A DNA stretch of 64,000 nucleotides from Cupriavidus pinatubonensis (GTDB lineage Bacteria > Pseudomonadota > Gammaproteobacteria > Burkholderiales > Burkholderiaceae). Position numbers and translations under genes: made by a program. Of this stretch, positions 27,052 through 34,991 are shown piece after piece. A model generated the notes under the pieces. The model saw nothing but the letters and a program-made list of their open reading frames with translations. It did no database searches and was not told the DNA's origin. Where the stretch lies: positions 992,001 through 1,056,000 of the forward strand of contig NZ_CP080766.1 of assembly GCF_019602855.1 (NCBI RefSeq), read 5' to 3'. The number at the start of each line of letters is the position of its first letter. Within the stretch, counting starts at the first letter, position 1.

Positions 27052-28299
27052 TCATGACAGGTTCATGCGACTGTACACCGGTTGAACCTGCTCGCGCATG
27101 GCGGCGACGTTCGTCATGTACAGCGCCGATGCCAACAACAACACCACGCCGCAGGTCGTCAGCGCAGCCGGCGTGCCGACGTACTCCGCCGTCCAGCCCC
27201 AGAACAAGGCGCCCACGGGTGAAATGCCCAGGAACGCCACGACGTACAGCGACGCGACCCTGCCGCGAAAGCCATCTGGCGCCGCGAGCTGGATCAGGGT
27301 ATTGACTGAAGCCGCTGCGAGCATGGTACCCATGCCGACGAGAAACAGCATCACGAACCCCATCCAGACCACCGGCGCCTGGGCGAACCCGATGGCGGCG
27401 CAGGCAGCCATGACGGAGGCGAAGCCGATCGTCGCCAACAGCCAGCCGACACCGCGCCGCATCGCCAGATACAGCATCCCGGCCAGCGCGCCAAGCCCCG
27501 CCGCGCCAAGCAGCATGCCCAGCGTGCGCGAGTCCCCGTGGAAGCGCTCCCGCACGAACCACGGCATCATTGCGGCATGGGTCTGGATGGTAAAGCTCAT
27601 CGTTGCCAGCAGCCACAGGCTGTTGCGGCAGGGCGTGAAGCGATTCGCATAGCGCAGCCCAGCCGCGAACTGCCTGAGCCAAGGCTCCGGCTGCGCCGCG
27701 CGCTGCGCCGGCGCCACGCGCATGGCGCGCAGCGCCGCGATGATCGAAAAGCGCAGGATCGCGTTGGCCGCGAACGCCCACACCTGGCCGAACGTGGCGA
27801 TGATCGCCCCAGCGATCGTCGGGCCGACGAATCGGGCACCCGCCATCATGCTGGAATTGAGAGCGATGGCGTTGGCGAGATCTTCCTTGCGCTCCACCAT
27901 CTGCGACAACAGCGATTGCCGCGCCGGCGAATCAAACGCATTCACGATGCCGAGCACCAAGTTCGCCACCACAATATGCCAGGGCCGCAGCAGGCCGGTT
28001 GCCACCAGCGACAGCATCGCCACCGACTGCATGCACGCGACGGCATTCGCTACCATCAGCACGCGCCGGGTATCGAGACGGTCCAGCAGCGGCCCCGTCA
28101 CCGGGGCCATCAGCAGAAAGGGAATCTGCAGCGCGAAGGCGGCCAGGCCAAGAACCAGCGTCGAACCGGAGAGCGCATAGGCCAGCCAGGACGTGGCAAT
28201 CAACTGCTGCCAGTTGCCCACTTGCGCGGCACCCTGCCCCGCCATGAACAGGCGGAAGCTGCGGGAGGAGAGTGCGCGGAGGCCGTGGGGTAACTGCAT
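27052..28299 (-). CDS. MFS transporter (EntS/DUF894-like)
   Basis: A 415-residue major facilitator with about twelve helices. Text such as GNWQQLIATSWLAYALSGS, APVTGPLLDRLDTRRVLMV and AFDSPARQSLLSQMVERKED is characteristic of the exporter-like EntS group. The start is uncertain: ATG 28299 and ATG 28311 are close and neither has a strong ribosome site. It follows the small-membrane-protein gene at 28376 and overlaps the GntR gene region by ATGA. Could import or export a metabolite of the island; export would protect against toxic intermediates. Confidence 0.85.
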   Translation of the reverse strand: MQLPHGLRALSSRSFRLFMAGQGAAQVGNWQQLIATSWLAYALSGSTLVLGLAAFALQIPFLLMAPVTGPLLDRLDTRRVLMVANAVACMQSVAMLSLVATGLLRPWHIVVANLVLGIVNAFDSPARQSLLSQMVERKEDLANAIALNSSMMAGARFVGPTIAGAIIATFGQVWAFAANAILRFSIIAALRAMRVAPAQRAAQPEPWLRQFAAGLRYANRFTPCRNSLWLLATMSFTIQTHAAMMPWFVRERFHGDSRTLGMLLGAAGLGALAGMLYLAMRRGVGWLLATIGFASVMAACAAIGFAQAPVVWMGFVMLFLVGMGTMLAAASVNTLIQLAAPDGFRGRVASLYVVAFLGISPVGALFWGWTAEYVGTPAALTTCGVVLLLASALYMTNVAAMREQVQPVYSRMNLS

Positions 28300-28375
28300 G
28301 TGGGACACCATAAGAAAAAAAGAGCGACAGCCGTTTCCAGGCGCCGCCCAACTCTCGAGCACGAGAAGTCAATAA

Positions 28376-28600
28376 TTAATGATCAGGCATCGGCGTTGCC
28401 ACGCTTCGCCCCGCGGAACGGCTTGCGCGGCTATCCTTGACGAACATCACGAAGACGTAGAGCCATGCCGCTATCAGCGCAAAGCAGTCGCGATAACGCA
28501 GCGGACGATAATCCGCATAGCCCAGCCCGGTCGACCCGATGCACGCGGCGAGCGTGATGAGCAGACAAATACCGACAGCAATCCACATAGGCTTCTTCAT
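28376..28600 (-). CDS. Small two-helix membrane protein, cassette copy 1
   Basis: A 74-residue protein with two hydrophobic segments (about residues 5-25 and 38-56) separated by GSTGLGYADYRPLRYRD. It is clearly paralogous to the 62-residue protein at 29231-29419 (shared CIGSTGLGYADYRPLR), with a longer charged tail. ATG 28600 has GGGAGACTGCG upstream. It starts 14 bases after the end of the DoxX-like gene 28615-29109, as in the other copy. Function unknown; the pairing suggests a small subunit of a membrane complex. Confidence 0.8.
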   Translation of the reverse strand: MKKPMWIAVGICLLITLAACIGSTGLGYADYRPLRYRDCFALIAAWLYVFVMFVKDSRASRSAGRSVATPMPDH

Positions 28601-28614
28601 CGCAGTCTCCCGGT

Positions 28615-29109
28615 TCAGGCGTCAGCCTGCTGAACCACGCGCGCCCGACCGGCGCCTTCGCGCGATCGCACTAGCGTCTTCCATCCGTCCCACAGCCATA
28701 CCGGCTCGGCCTTGGCCTGCAGGATCGTCGCGTAGTGCCCGCCATACGCTAACAGGAGCGAGACGTTCATCAGCAGTTCCTGCGGGCCGGAAAACAACTG
28801 GCGCGGCGTGCCCACGATAAACGTGTTCATCCAGAAGATGTTGAAGGTGGTCGGCATCTCCAGCACCAGGGCCAGCAGCACGTTCCGATTGGTCACGAGC
28901 AAGATCCCACAGAAGCATTCGAGAAACTTGATGCCCTGGTAGATGTAAATGGCCTTCGCCGCATCCACATAGACGCCCGCGGCTCCCGGAATCTCCGGAA
29001 TGAACCCCGTGGCGATGTAGCGAACGCTTGAATAAATCAGGTTGGCGCCATAGTAAATCCGCAACCAGGCGACCACGTATTTCCAGGGGGATTGCGCGTC
29101 CCTGCTCAT
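28615..29109 (-). CDS. DoxX-like four-helix membrane protein, cassette copy 1
   Basis: A 164-residue inner-membrane protein with about four helices. The start SPWKYVVAWLRIYYGANL and the block PRQLFSGPQELLMN then LLLAYGGHYA are shared with the paralogs at 29445-29942 and 31440-31907. Similar to DoxX-type proteins, some of which are subunits of quinone-linked oxidoreductases, but the family assignment rests on topology and pattern. ATG 29109 follows AGGAGACATC. It is followed by its small partner. Confidence 0.78.
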   Translation of the reverse strand: MSRDAQSPWKYVVAWLRIYYGANLIYSSVRYIATGFIPEIPGAAGVYVDAAKAIYIYQGIKFLECFCGILLVTNRNVLLALVLEMPTTFNIFWMNTFIVGTPRQLFSGPQELLMNVSLLLAYGGHYATILQAKAEPVWLWDGWKTLVRSREGAGRARVVQQADA

Positions 29110-29230
29110 TTGATGTCTCCTCTGCTTACCCTATTGTTCCCGTCAATGGCTTACCGTCGCTTGTTCGCCGCCGGCAACTGCTGAGCCGGCGGGCGTCAAG
29201 GTCACACCGGCGTGCCGATGCGACTGCTAC

Positions 29231-29419
29231 TCACGATTTGTTGCTGCGGCGATCCTTGATGAGGGTCACGATCAGGAAGAGCCACGACACTCCCAGCGCG
29301 AAATAGTCGAAATTGCGCAGCGGGCGATAGTCCGCATAGCCCAGCCCTGTCGAGCCGATGCATGCCGCCACGGACAAGAACACGCACATGGCCACGCCAA
29401 TCCACATCTCTTTCTTCAT
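29231..29419 (-). CDS. Small two-helix membrane protein, cassette copy 2
   Basis: A 62-residue protein with helices at about residues 5-25 and 38-56. Shares MKK-MWI, CIGSTGLGYADYRPLR and a charged C-terminus with copy 1. ATG 29419 follows CGGAGACTGCA, the same ribosome site as copy 1, pointing to duplication of the whole gene including its leader. It lies 25 bases after the DoxX-like gene at 29445. Function unknown. Confidence 0.8.
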   Translation of the reverse strand: MKKEMWIGVAMCVFLSVAACIGSTGLGYADYRPLRNFDYFALGVSWLFLIVTLIKDRRSNKS

Positions 29420-29444
29420 TGCAGTCTCCGGTTCAAGCTTTTGT

Positions 29445-29942
29445 TCATGCTTCGATCTGTTGGACCGAGGTGGGAGCGCCGTCACCGCGTTCACGCGCGC
29501 TTGCGACCTTCTTCAGTCCATCCCACAGCCACATCGGCTCGACCTTCGCCTGCAGGACCGACGCGTAGTAACCACCGTAGGCAAGCAGCAGCGCGCCATT
29601 CATGAAGAGCTCCTGCGGGCCCGTAAAAAGTTGGCGCGGCGTCGCGACGATGAAGGTGTTCAGCCAGAAAATGTTGACCGTGGCCGGCATCTCAAGCATC
29701 AAAGCCAGCAACACGCCGCGATTGGTCAGCAGCATCAGACCAAGCACGCATTCCATGTACTTGATTAGCTGGTAGATGTAGATGTCCGACGCGGCGGCAA
29801 CATAGGCGCCGCCAATGCCCGGTATCTCGGGAACGTATGACGTCAGGATGAAGCGGGAGCCCGAATAGAAAAGGTGCGCTCCAAAATAGATACGCAACCA
29901 CAGGATCGCGTACTTCCACGGTGATTGATTGGCCCTGCTCAT
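29445..29942 (-). CDS. DoxX-like four-helix membrane protein, cassette copy 2
   Basis: A 165-residue integral membrane protein with about four helices. Closely similar to copy 1 along its whole length (SPWKYAILWLRIYFGAHLF, PRQLFTGPQEL, LLLAYGGYYASVLQAK). ATG 29942 follows AGGAGACAGAC. It begins 52 bases after the enolase-superfamily gene, so it is probably in the same transcript. Confidence 0.78.
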   Translation of the reverse strand: MSRANQSPWKYAILWLRIYFGAHLFYSGSRFILTSYVPEIPGIGGAYVAAASDIYIYQLIKYMECVLGLMLLTNRGVLLALMLEMPATVNIFWLNTFIVATPRQLFTGPQELFMNGALLLAYGGYYASVLQAKVEPMWLWDGLKKVASARERGDGAPTSVQQIEA

Positions 29943-29994
29943 GTCTGTCTCCTAGATCAACACGAATTGAAATCCTGGCGGGGTCGGGGGCGCC

Positions 29995-31167
29995 CTACAG
30001 GTTGACCACCCGCGCAGGACGGCCCTCGGTGCGAATCTGCCCGAGCAGTGCCTCGTTCAGTTCCACGCCAAGGCCCGGACCGTCGCCGGGGGATACATGG
30101 CCGCGATGGAATCGCGCGCCTTGCAGGGCAAGGTCCGCGCCCTGCGGGATGTCTTCGCTATTCCAGACGCCATGCACAGCCAGCGGCCCCGTACTCTCGC
30201 TGATGAACTGGCAAGCCCACTGGTTCGCCACCCACAGATGCGCGGTCGGACAGGCCTCCACGCCAGAGCCGATCAGCGTGCTGCACATCACTGGCAGGTC
30301 GAACATCTGGGCCACGGCGAGGAAGCGCTGGGCCTTCAACAGGCCACCGACCTTCTGCACCTTGAGGATGACGCCGTCGGCCGCGCGCCGCTCGGCGATT
30401 TCCTTCAGGTGATGCAGCTCCTGCGCTGCCTCGTCGGCGTACACGGGCGTGTCGATGCGCTGTCGCAGGCGCGCCATGCCTTCGATGTCCCAGTGCGGCA
30501 GGGGTTGCTCGACGAAGTCGAGTCGATACGCATCGAGCCGTCGGATCGTGCGCAGGGCCTGCTCGTAGTTCCATGAGCCATTGGCGTCCAGGCAGATGCG
30601 CGCGCTATCGCCCAGCGCCTTGCGCACGGCTGCGGCGGTCGCCACATCGTTGTCAAAGGTGCCGCGCCCCACCTTCAGCTTGAAGGCGACAAAGCCCGCT
30701 TCCCGGGCCGATAGCGCGGCCTCGGCCACTTTGTCCGGCTCGCCGGCCGACAGCACCCAGCCAAGCGGCGCCGATTCGCGTGTGCGTCCGCCGAGCAACT
30801 GGTAGACCGGCACGTTCAGTACCTTGCCCTTCAGGTCGTGCAGCGCGCAGTCGACGAGACCCTTGGCCTGGTTGTTGTCACGCGCCAACGTGTCCATTGC
30901 GCCGACAATTTTTTCAATGTTGCACGGGTCTTCACCGAGAAGAATGCGCGGCGCAAATATGTCGCAGATCATGCTGACCATCGAGGCCTGGCTTTCGCCG
31001 CGGTACCACGAAGACGTATCGCCGGATTCGGCGATGCCCACCAGGCCCGTTTCGGTATGCAGCCGCAGCAGCAGCGTATCAAGCTTGGTAATGGTGACAT
31101 TCGGCAATCGCAGCGGCTTCTTCAGCGGCATCGATACCGGAATGCATTCGACTTTGGTGATTTTCAT
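29995..31167 (-). CDS. Mandelate racemase / muconate lactonizing enzyme family protein
   Basis: A 390-residue enolase-superfamily enzyme. The capping domain is N-terminal; the barrel carries the KxK-type motif (FKLKVGRG), metal ligands in CLDANGSWN, VEQPLPHWD and YADEAAQE, and a second catalytic Lys in GVILKVQKVGG. This pattern is that of the muconate-cycloisomerase subgroup, which abstract a proton alpha to a carboxylate. ATG 31167 is eight bases after the stop of the small membrane gene at 31175. It lies between two copies of the membrane cassette. Reaction could be cycloisomerisation, racemisation or dehydration. Confidence 0.88.
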   Translation of the reverse strand: MKITKVECIPVSMPLKKPLRLPNVTITKLDTLLLRLHTETGLVGIAESGDTSSWYRGESQASMVSMICDIFAPRILLGEDPCNIEKIVGAMDTLARDNNQAKGLVDCALHDLKGKVLNVPVYQLLGGRTRESAPLGWVLSAGEPDKVAEAALSAREAGFVAFKLKVGRGTFDNDVATAAAVRKALGDSARICLDANGSWNYEQALRTIRRLDAYRLDFVEQPLPHWDIEGMARLRQRIDTPVYADEAAQELHHLKEIAERRAADGVILKVQKVGGLLKAQRFLAVAQMFDLPVMCSTLIGSGVEACPTAHLWVANQWACQFISESTGPLAVHGVWNSEDIPQGADLALQGARFHRGHVSPGDGPGLGVELNEALLGQIRTEGRPARVVNL

Positions 31168-31174
31168 GGCGGCC

Positions 31175-31348
31175 TCACTTCCTTCTGGCGTCACGGAGCA
31201 GCGCAACCACGGCAACCACGCCCGCGGCCAGCGGCGGGCCGTAGTCGTAGATTCTCAGCGGTCTTGCGCCGAAGCTGGTGGAGACAGCCATGACGATGAG
31301 TATCGTCACCACGATCACTGCCACAACAATGACTAGATCCTTAATCAC
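31175..31348 (-). CDS. Small two-helix membrane protein, cassette copy 3
   Basis: A 57-residue protein starting with GTG at 31348, preceded by GAGGAGATAAAC. It starts with a hydrophobic helix (LVIVVAVIVVTILIVMAV), then GARPLRIYDYGP, a second helix (about residues 36-51) and a charged tail LLRDARRK. The order and the PLR-x-(Y/F)-D-Y core match the small proteins at 28376 and 29231, although identity is low. It sits between the third DoxX-like gene and the enolase-type gene. The non-ATG start and short length make it easy to miss in automatic annotation. Confidence 0.7.
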   Translation of the reverse strand: MIKDLVIVVAVIVVTILIVMAVSTSFGARPLRIYDYGPPLAAGVVAVVALLRDARRK

Positions 31349-31439
31349 GTTTATCTCCTCGCACCAAATCGGCGATGCATGCCAATCGGGGGGTTATATG
31401 AATCGAAGTGTTGACGACATGCCCGCCTGCCGGCCGCTT

Positions 31440-31907
31440 TTACTCTCCCGCCTGAGCGCGTGACGCGTGCGACAACCCGTCCCAAAGCCAGAACGGTCTG
31501 GTCTTGATGCGACAAAAGTTCGCGTAGTACCCGCCGTAGGCGAGCAAGAGTGCGCCGTTGAGAAGCAGCTCCTGGAGCCCCGTGAACAACTGCCGGGGCG
31601 CGGGGGAAATGAAGAGATTCAGGTAGATGATGGTGACGCTGATGCCAGCCATCACAATCAGCGCGAGCGGCACTGCCAGGTTGAAAAGCAACATCGTCCC
31701 AAGCACGACCTCGAGGTATTTGATTACCTGGTAAAAGCCGATATCCGCCATGGCATGAAGATACGGCCCAACCCTTCCGGCATGACTGAAATCCGGAACG
31801 AAGTTGAAGATGACGTAATTCAAGCCTGAAGCCAGATAGTGAATGGCGAAGTACAGCCTGAGCCACAGGACAATATATTTCCATGGCGATTTTTCAGCGG
31901 CATGCAT
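31440..31907 (-). CDS. DoxX-like four-helix membrane protein, cassette copy 3
   Basis: A 155-residue integral membrane protein, more divergent than copies 1 and 2 but sharing SPWKYIVLWLRLYFAIHY at the start and PRQLFTGLQELLLN with LLLAYGGYYANF near the end. Four helices are expected. It is followed by a small two-helix gene, preserving the pair order. It begins 68 bases after the upstream MFS gene. Function unknown. Confidence 0.75.
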   Translation of the reverse strand: MHAAEKSPWKYIVLWLRLYFAIHYLASGLNYVIFNFVPDFSHAGRVGPYLHAMADIGFYQVIKYLEVVLGTMLLFNLAVPLALIVMAGISVTIIYLNLFISPAPRQLFTGLQELLLNGALLLAYGGYYANFCRIKTRPFWLWDGLSHASRAQAGE

Positions 31908-31975
31908 TGGCAGTTTCCCTTTTTGCGGTCAGACAAAAGCGGAGGCGTGGGCGTGGCGCGGCATGGCGCCGCGGA

Positions 31976-33340
31976 TCAGGAGGCGCGACGCTGCGTGGCA
32001 ACCTGGAGCGCTCGCGAGACGCGCACCAGCAGGCACACGGCTATGCCGACAGAGACCACGTAACACGCCACAAATGCATGGCCGAGCGCGTTTGGGCCAT
32101 TGAAAAGCAGCCGCGCCACCAGCGCACAGACGGTGGGGCCGAGCGCCAGTCCGAGCAGGTTGGTGATGAGGTAATAGAGGGCCGTCAGCTTGCCCATCAT
32201 GTTGCCTGGCGTGAAATTGGCCATGGTGGCGCCGCCAGCGACCGCAAAAATCGCGAAGAAGAACGTCTGCGCGCCGTAGGCGATGGCGCCGAGTTGGGCG
32301 CTGTGAATCAGCGGAAAACAGGCGGTGATAAGCGCGGCCACGGCAGTCGAGCCGATCGCGACGCGAACCGGTGCGTCACTCCAGCGCTTCTGCAGTTTGT
32401 CCGCCACACTGCCGAAGAACAGCAGCCCCAGCGGCGAAGCCACCAAACTGATCGCGCCAAGCGTCTTGCCGATCTCGGGGCGTGCGATACCCATCGAGCG
32501 GTTGATGATTTCGGGCAGCCACGCCAGTTGGCTGCCGATGGCGATACCGTAGAGGCAGATGGCGATCCACAGCGGACCGTATACGGCACGCTGCTGCCAT
32601 GCAAAACGCAGTGCAGCCGGATAGGTGACGCGGTCCGCGTGAACGACGGCATCGCGTCGCGGCGGCTCGCGCAGCAGCAGCGTCAACGCGGCGAGCGGCA
32701 CGCCAAGCAAGCCCGGAACGATCAGGACGAATTGCCAAGGCTTCAGCGCTCCCAGCAACGGCACGCCCGCCAGCTTTCCGCTGGCCGCAAACGTCAGCAG
32801 GAAGCTGCCGAGCACCAGCGCCAGCCCGGTGCCCAGCAGCGGTCCGATGTTGTAGATACCGAATGCGAGCCCGCGCCGCTCGGGCGGAAAGGCGTCCCGG
32901 ATCATCGACGATGCCGCGGGCGGCAGCATGGCTTCCCCTACGCCGAGACCGATACGCGCGAGGAACAGGTGCCAGTACGTATTGCTCAGTCCGCACAGCA
33001 TCTGCACGCCGGACCACATCAGGATGGCGCCGCTCAGCAGATACTTTCGCCGGTACAGATCGACGAGGTAGCCGGCAGGAATGCCCAGCACGCTGTACAG
33101 CAGCATGAACGACAGCCCGAGCAGCCAGCTCACTTCCAGGTCGGTGGCCCCGAGATCCTGCTTGATGGGGCCGACCACCAGCGAGATGGCCCCACGGTCT
33201 ATGAACGACACGATATAGACCAGGGTGAGCACGCACAGCAAAGCCCAGCCGCCTGGCGCCACCGCCGATTTCGCCGGCGTCGGCGCGGCCACCGCGGAGC
33301 TGCGGGGCGGCGACTGGATTGTGGTGGGGCTTTCCAACAT
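31976..33340 (-). CDS. MFS transporter (Spinster/ACS-like)
   Basis: A 454-residue twelve-helix transporter. The opening TLVYIVSFIDRGAISLVVGP is typical of sphingolipid/organic-anion (Spinster-like) and aromatic-acid symporters. LLYSVLGIPAGYLVDLYRRK is the MFS loop motif and GVGEAMLPPAASSMIRD the helix-4/5 motif. ATG 33340 follows CGGAGACAATC. It lies between the KstD-like flavoprotein gene and the third DoxX-like gene in a long minus-strand series and is the likely importer for that set. Confidence 0.88.
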   Translation of the reverse strand: MLESPTTIQSPPRSSAVAAPTPAKSAVAPGGWALLCVLTLVYIVSFIDRGAISLVVGPIKQDLGATDLEVSWLLGLSFMLLYSVLGIPAGYLVDLYRRKYLLSGAILMWSGVQMLCGLSNTYWHLFLARIGLGVGEAMLPPAASSMIRDAFPPERRGLAFGIYNIGPLLGTGLALVLGSFLLTFAASGKLAGVPLLGALKPWQFVLIVPGLLGVPLAALTLLLREPPRRDAVVHADRVTYPAALRFAWQQRAVYGPLWIAICLYGIAIGSQLAWLPEIINRSMGIARPEIGKTLGAISLVASPLGLLFFGSVADKLQKRWSDAPVRVAIGSTAVAALITACFPLIHSAQLGAIAYGAQTFFFAIFAVAGGATMANFTPGNMMGKLTALYYLITNLLGLALGPTVCALVARLLFNGPNALGHAFVACYVVSVGIAVCLLVRVSRALQVATQRRAS

Positions 33341-33385
33341 GATTGTCTCCGTTTATCGGTTCTTCGAACTCTCGTTGCCTGGGAC

Positions 33386-34957
33386 TCAGCGGTCCCAGGC
33401 GTCTTCTTCCAGGGCCGCGCGCGCGGCGGTGCGGCCCGACACGATGAACTCCGCGATGTCGCCCATCGAGTTGTAGTAAGGCCCCCACAGCGAGCCGCAT
33501 TCGCCGATGGCGTACAGCCGTGGGATGGGCGCGCCGCGCTGGTCGAGCACGCGCTGGCGGGCGTCGTGTCGGGGGCCGCCGTGCGTGTTCAGGAAGGTCG
33601 GCAGCATCGGGCCGATGGCGTAGTACGGACCTTTATCGAGCGGCACGAGGAAATTCTTGCGGCCGAAGTCGGTGTCCTCGCCGGCTGCGCATTGCGCGTT
33701 GTAGCGCGCCACGGTGGCCTTCAGCGCTTCAGGGTCGAGATGGCCGGCGGGCCAGGCGCCGGGCTCCGCATCCCAGCGGCACTTCAGCGCCAGCTCCTCC
33801 AGCGTGTCCGCCTGGAGGATCCAGCCTTTCTCCAGTTCGGCGAGGTTGTCCTGGCTCCACGGCGGGGTGCGCGAGTTCAGCGTCGTCATGGCTGCGCCGC
33901 CCGAGCGCACCTTCTCGTCGAAGATGTGGAAGGCAGGCACATTGATGAACTCGGGCACATCGGGGTTGGTGGCCAGCCAGGTGGCGCGGTTGCTGAGGCC
34001 GTGGCGGACATCGGCCGTATCGGTGGTCTCGTTGTGGAAGCGTGCCGCCTCACGGTTCACCCAGATCAGGCTGCCGCCGTCCTTGAACGCGCCCGAGTTG
34101 TAGCCGAAGCCCGCTACCTTGTTGAGGTCGTACGTCACGTACACCCTGCCGCCGTCCACCCTGATGCCCCAGTTCAACGGCCCTGCCACGGCATTCATGT
34201 GCCAGAGCTGGGCACCGACCTCCTGCGCCATGCGGATGCCGTCGCCGGTCAGGTTCGGGCTGCCAAGGAAATGGATCGGGCACGGTGTCAGGTACTGCCG
34301 GCACATCTCGGCATCGAACTCGAAGCCCCCGCTGGCAAGCACTGTCGCCTTGCGTGCCTTCACGGCGATGGTGCGGCCTTCAGCGGTGCGGGCGAGCACG
34401 CCCAGGATGCCTCGCGACGCCGGATCCTGCACGAGCTGCGTCACCGTCGTATTGCACTGAACGCGCGCACCATGCTTTTCAGCTACCGCCGCGATGGCGT
34501 TGTATAGCCCTGCCCCGCCGGGCGCGGCCACCACGCTCATACCGTGGATGCTCGCGGCGCCTGGCGCGCCCGGAAACTCAGGAAAGAATCCCGGCGCGCT
34601 GAAGGGCCTGGGGTTGTCCTTCAGCGGCAGCTCCAGCTTGTGCTGGAAGGCCGGGATGTCCTTCAGGCCTGTGACAAAGTTGCGCAGGACCGGCTCGTCG
34701 GTCTGGCCGGCGCACAGCCAGTTCATGTAGTCGAACGTGGCTTCCTCGTCGGACGAGGTCATGATGAGCCCGCCCGCGACGCAAACCGAATTGCCGCCGC
34801 CGCGATCGCCCTTTTCCAGCACCAGCACGTCGGCGCCGGCCTCTGCGGCTGCGAAGGCAAACGTTGCGCCAGCGCCGCCGTAGCCGACCACGACCATGTC
34901 GGCCTCGTCGTCCCAAGCCGGCGGCGACCAGTTCACTGCATGCGTCTTCTGTTCCAT
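33386..34957 (-). CDS. FAD-dependent oxidoreductase (fumarate reductase / KstD-like)
   Basis: A 523-residue flavoprotein of the FAD_binding_2 family. The N-terminus shows ADMVVVGYGGAGATFAFAAAE and the acceptor EKGDRGGGNSVCVAGG; the C-terminus LYAIGECGSLWGPYYNS closes the FAD site. Family members catalyse 3-ketosteroid 1-dehydrogenation, fumarate reduction or similar alpha,beta-desaturation or reduction. No signal peptide, so cytoplasmic. It follows the Rieske oxygenase gene (34992-36041) by 34 bases and precedes an MFS gene. Inferred role: re-aromatising or reducing an intermediate made by the Rieske enzyme. Confidence 0.82.
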   Translation of the reverse strand: MEQKTHAVNWSPPAWDDEADMVVVGYGGAGATFAFAAAEAGADVLVLEKGDRGGGNSVCVAGGLIMTSSDEEATFDYMNWLCAGQTDEPVLRNFVTGLKDIPAFQHKLELPLKDNPRPFSAPGFFPEFPGAPGAASIHGMSVVAAPGGAGLYNAIAAVAEKHGARVQCNTTVTQLVQDPASRGILGVLARTAEGRTIAVKARKATVLASGGFEFDAEMCRQYLTPCPIHFLGSPNLTGDGIRMAQEVGAQLWHMNAVAGPLNWGIRVDGGRVYVTYDLNKVAGFGYNSGAFKDGGSLIWVNREAARFHNETTDTADVRHGLSNRATWLATNPDVPEFINVPAFHIFDEKVRSGGAAMTTLNSRTPPWSQDNLAELEKGWILQADTLEELALKCRWDAEPGAWPAGHLDPEALKATVARYNAQCAAGEDTDFGRKNFLVPLDKGPYYAIGPMLPTFLNTHGGPRHDARQRVLDQRGAPIPRLYAIGECGSLWGPYYNSMGDIAEFIVSGRTAARAALEEDAWDR

Positions 34958-34991
34958 CTTTCTATCTCGAAATCCTGTCGGTCACAACGAT

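Noticed and set aside
31883-34507. A very long open frame on the plus strand (over 870 codons) opposite the MFS and flavoprotein genes
   Set aside because: Translation is rich in Arg, His and Gln with no domain; it mirrors real minus-strand genes and arises from GC-rich third positions.
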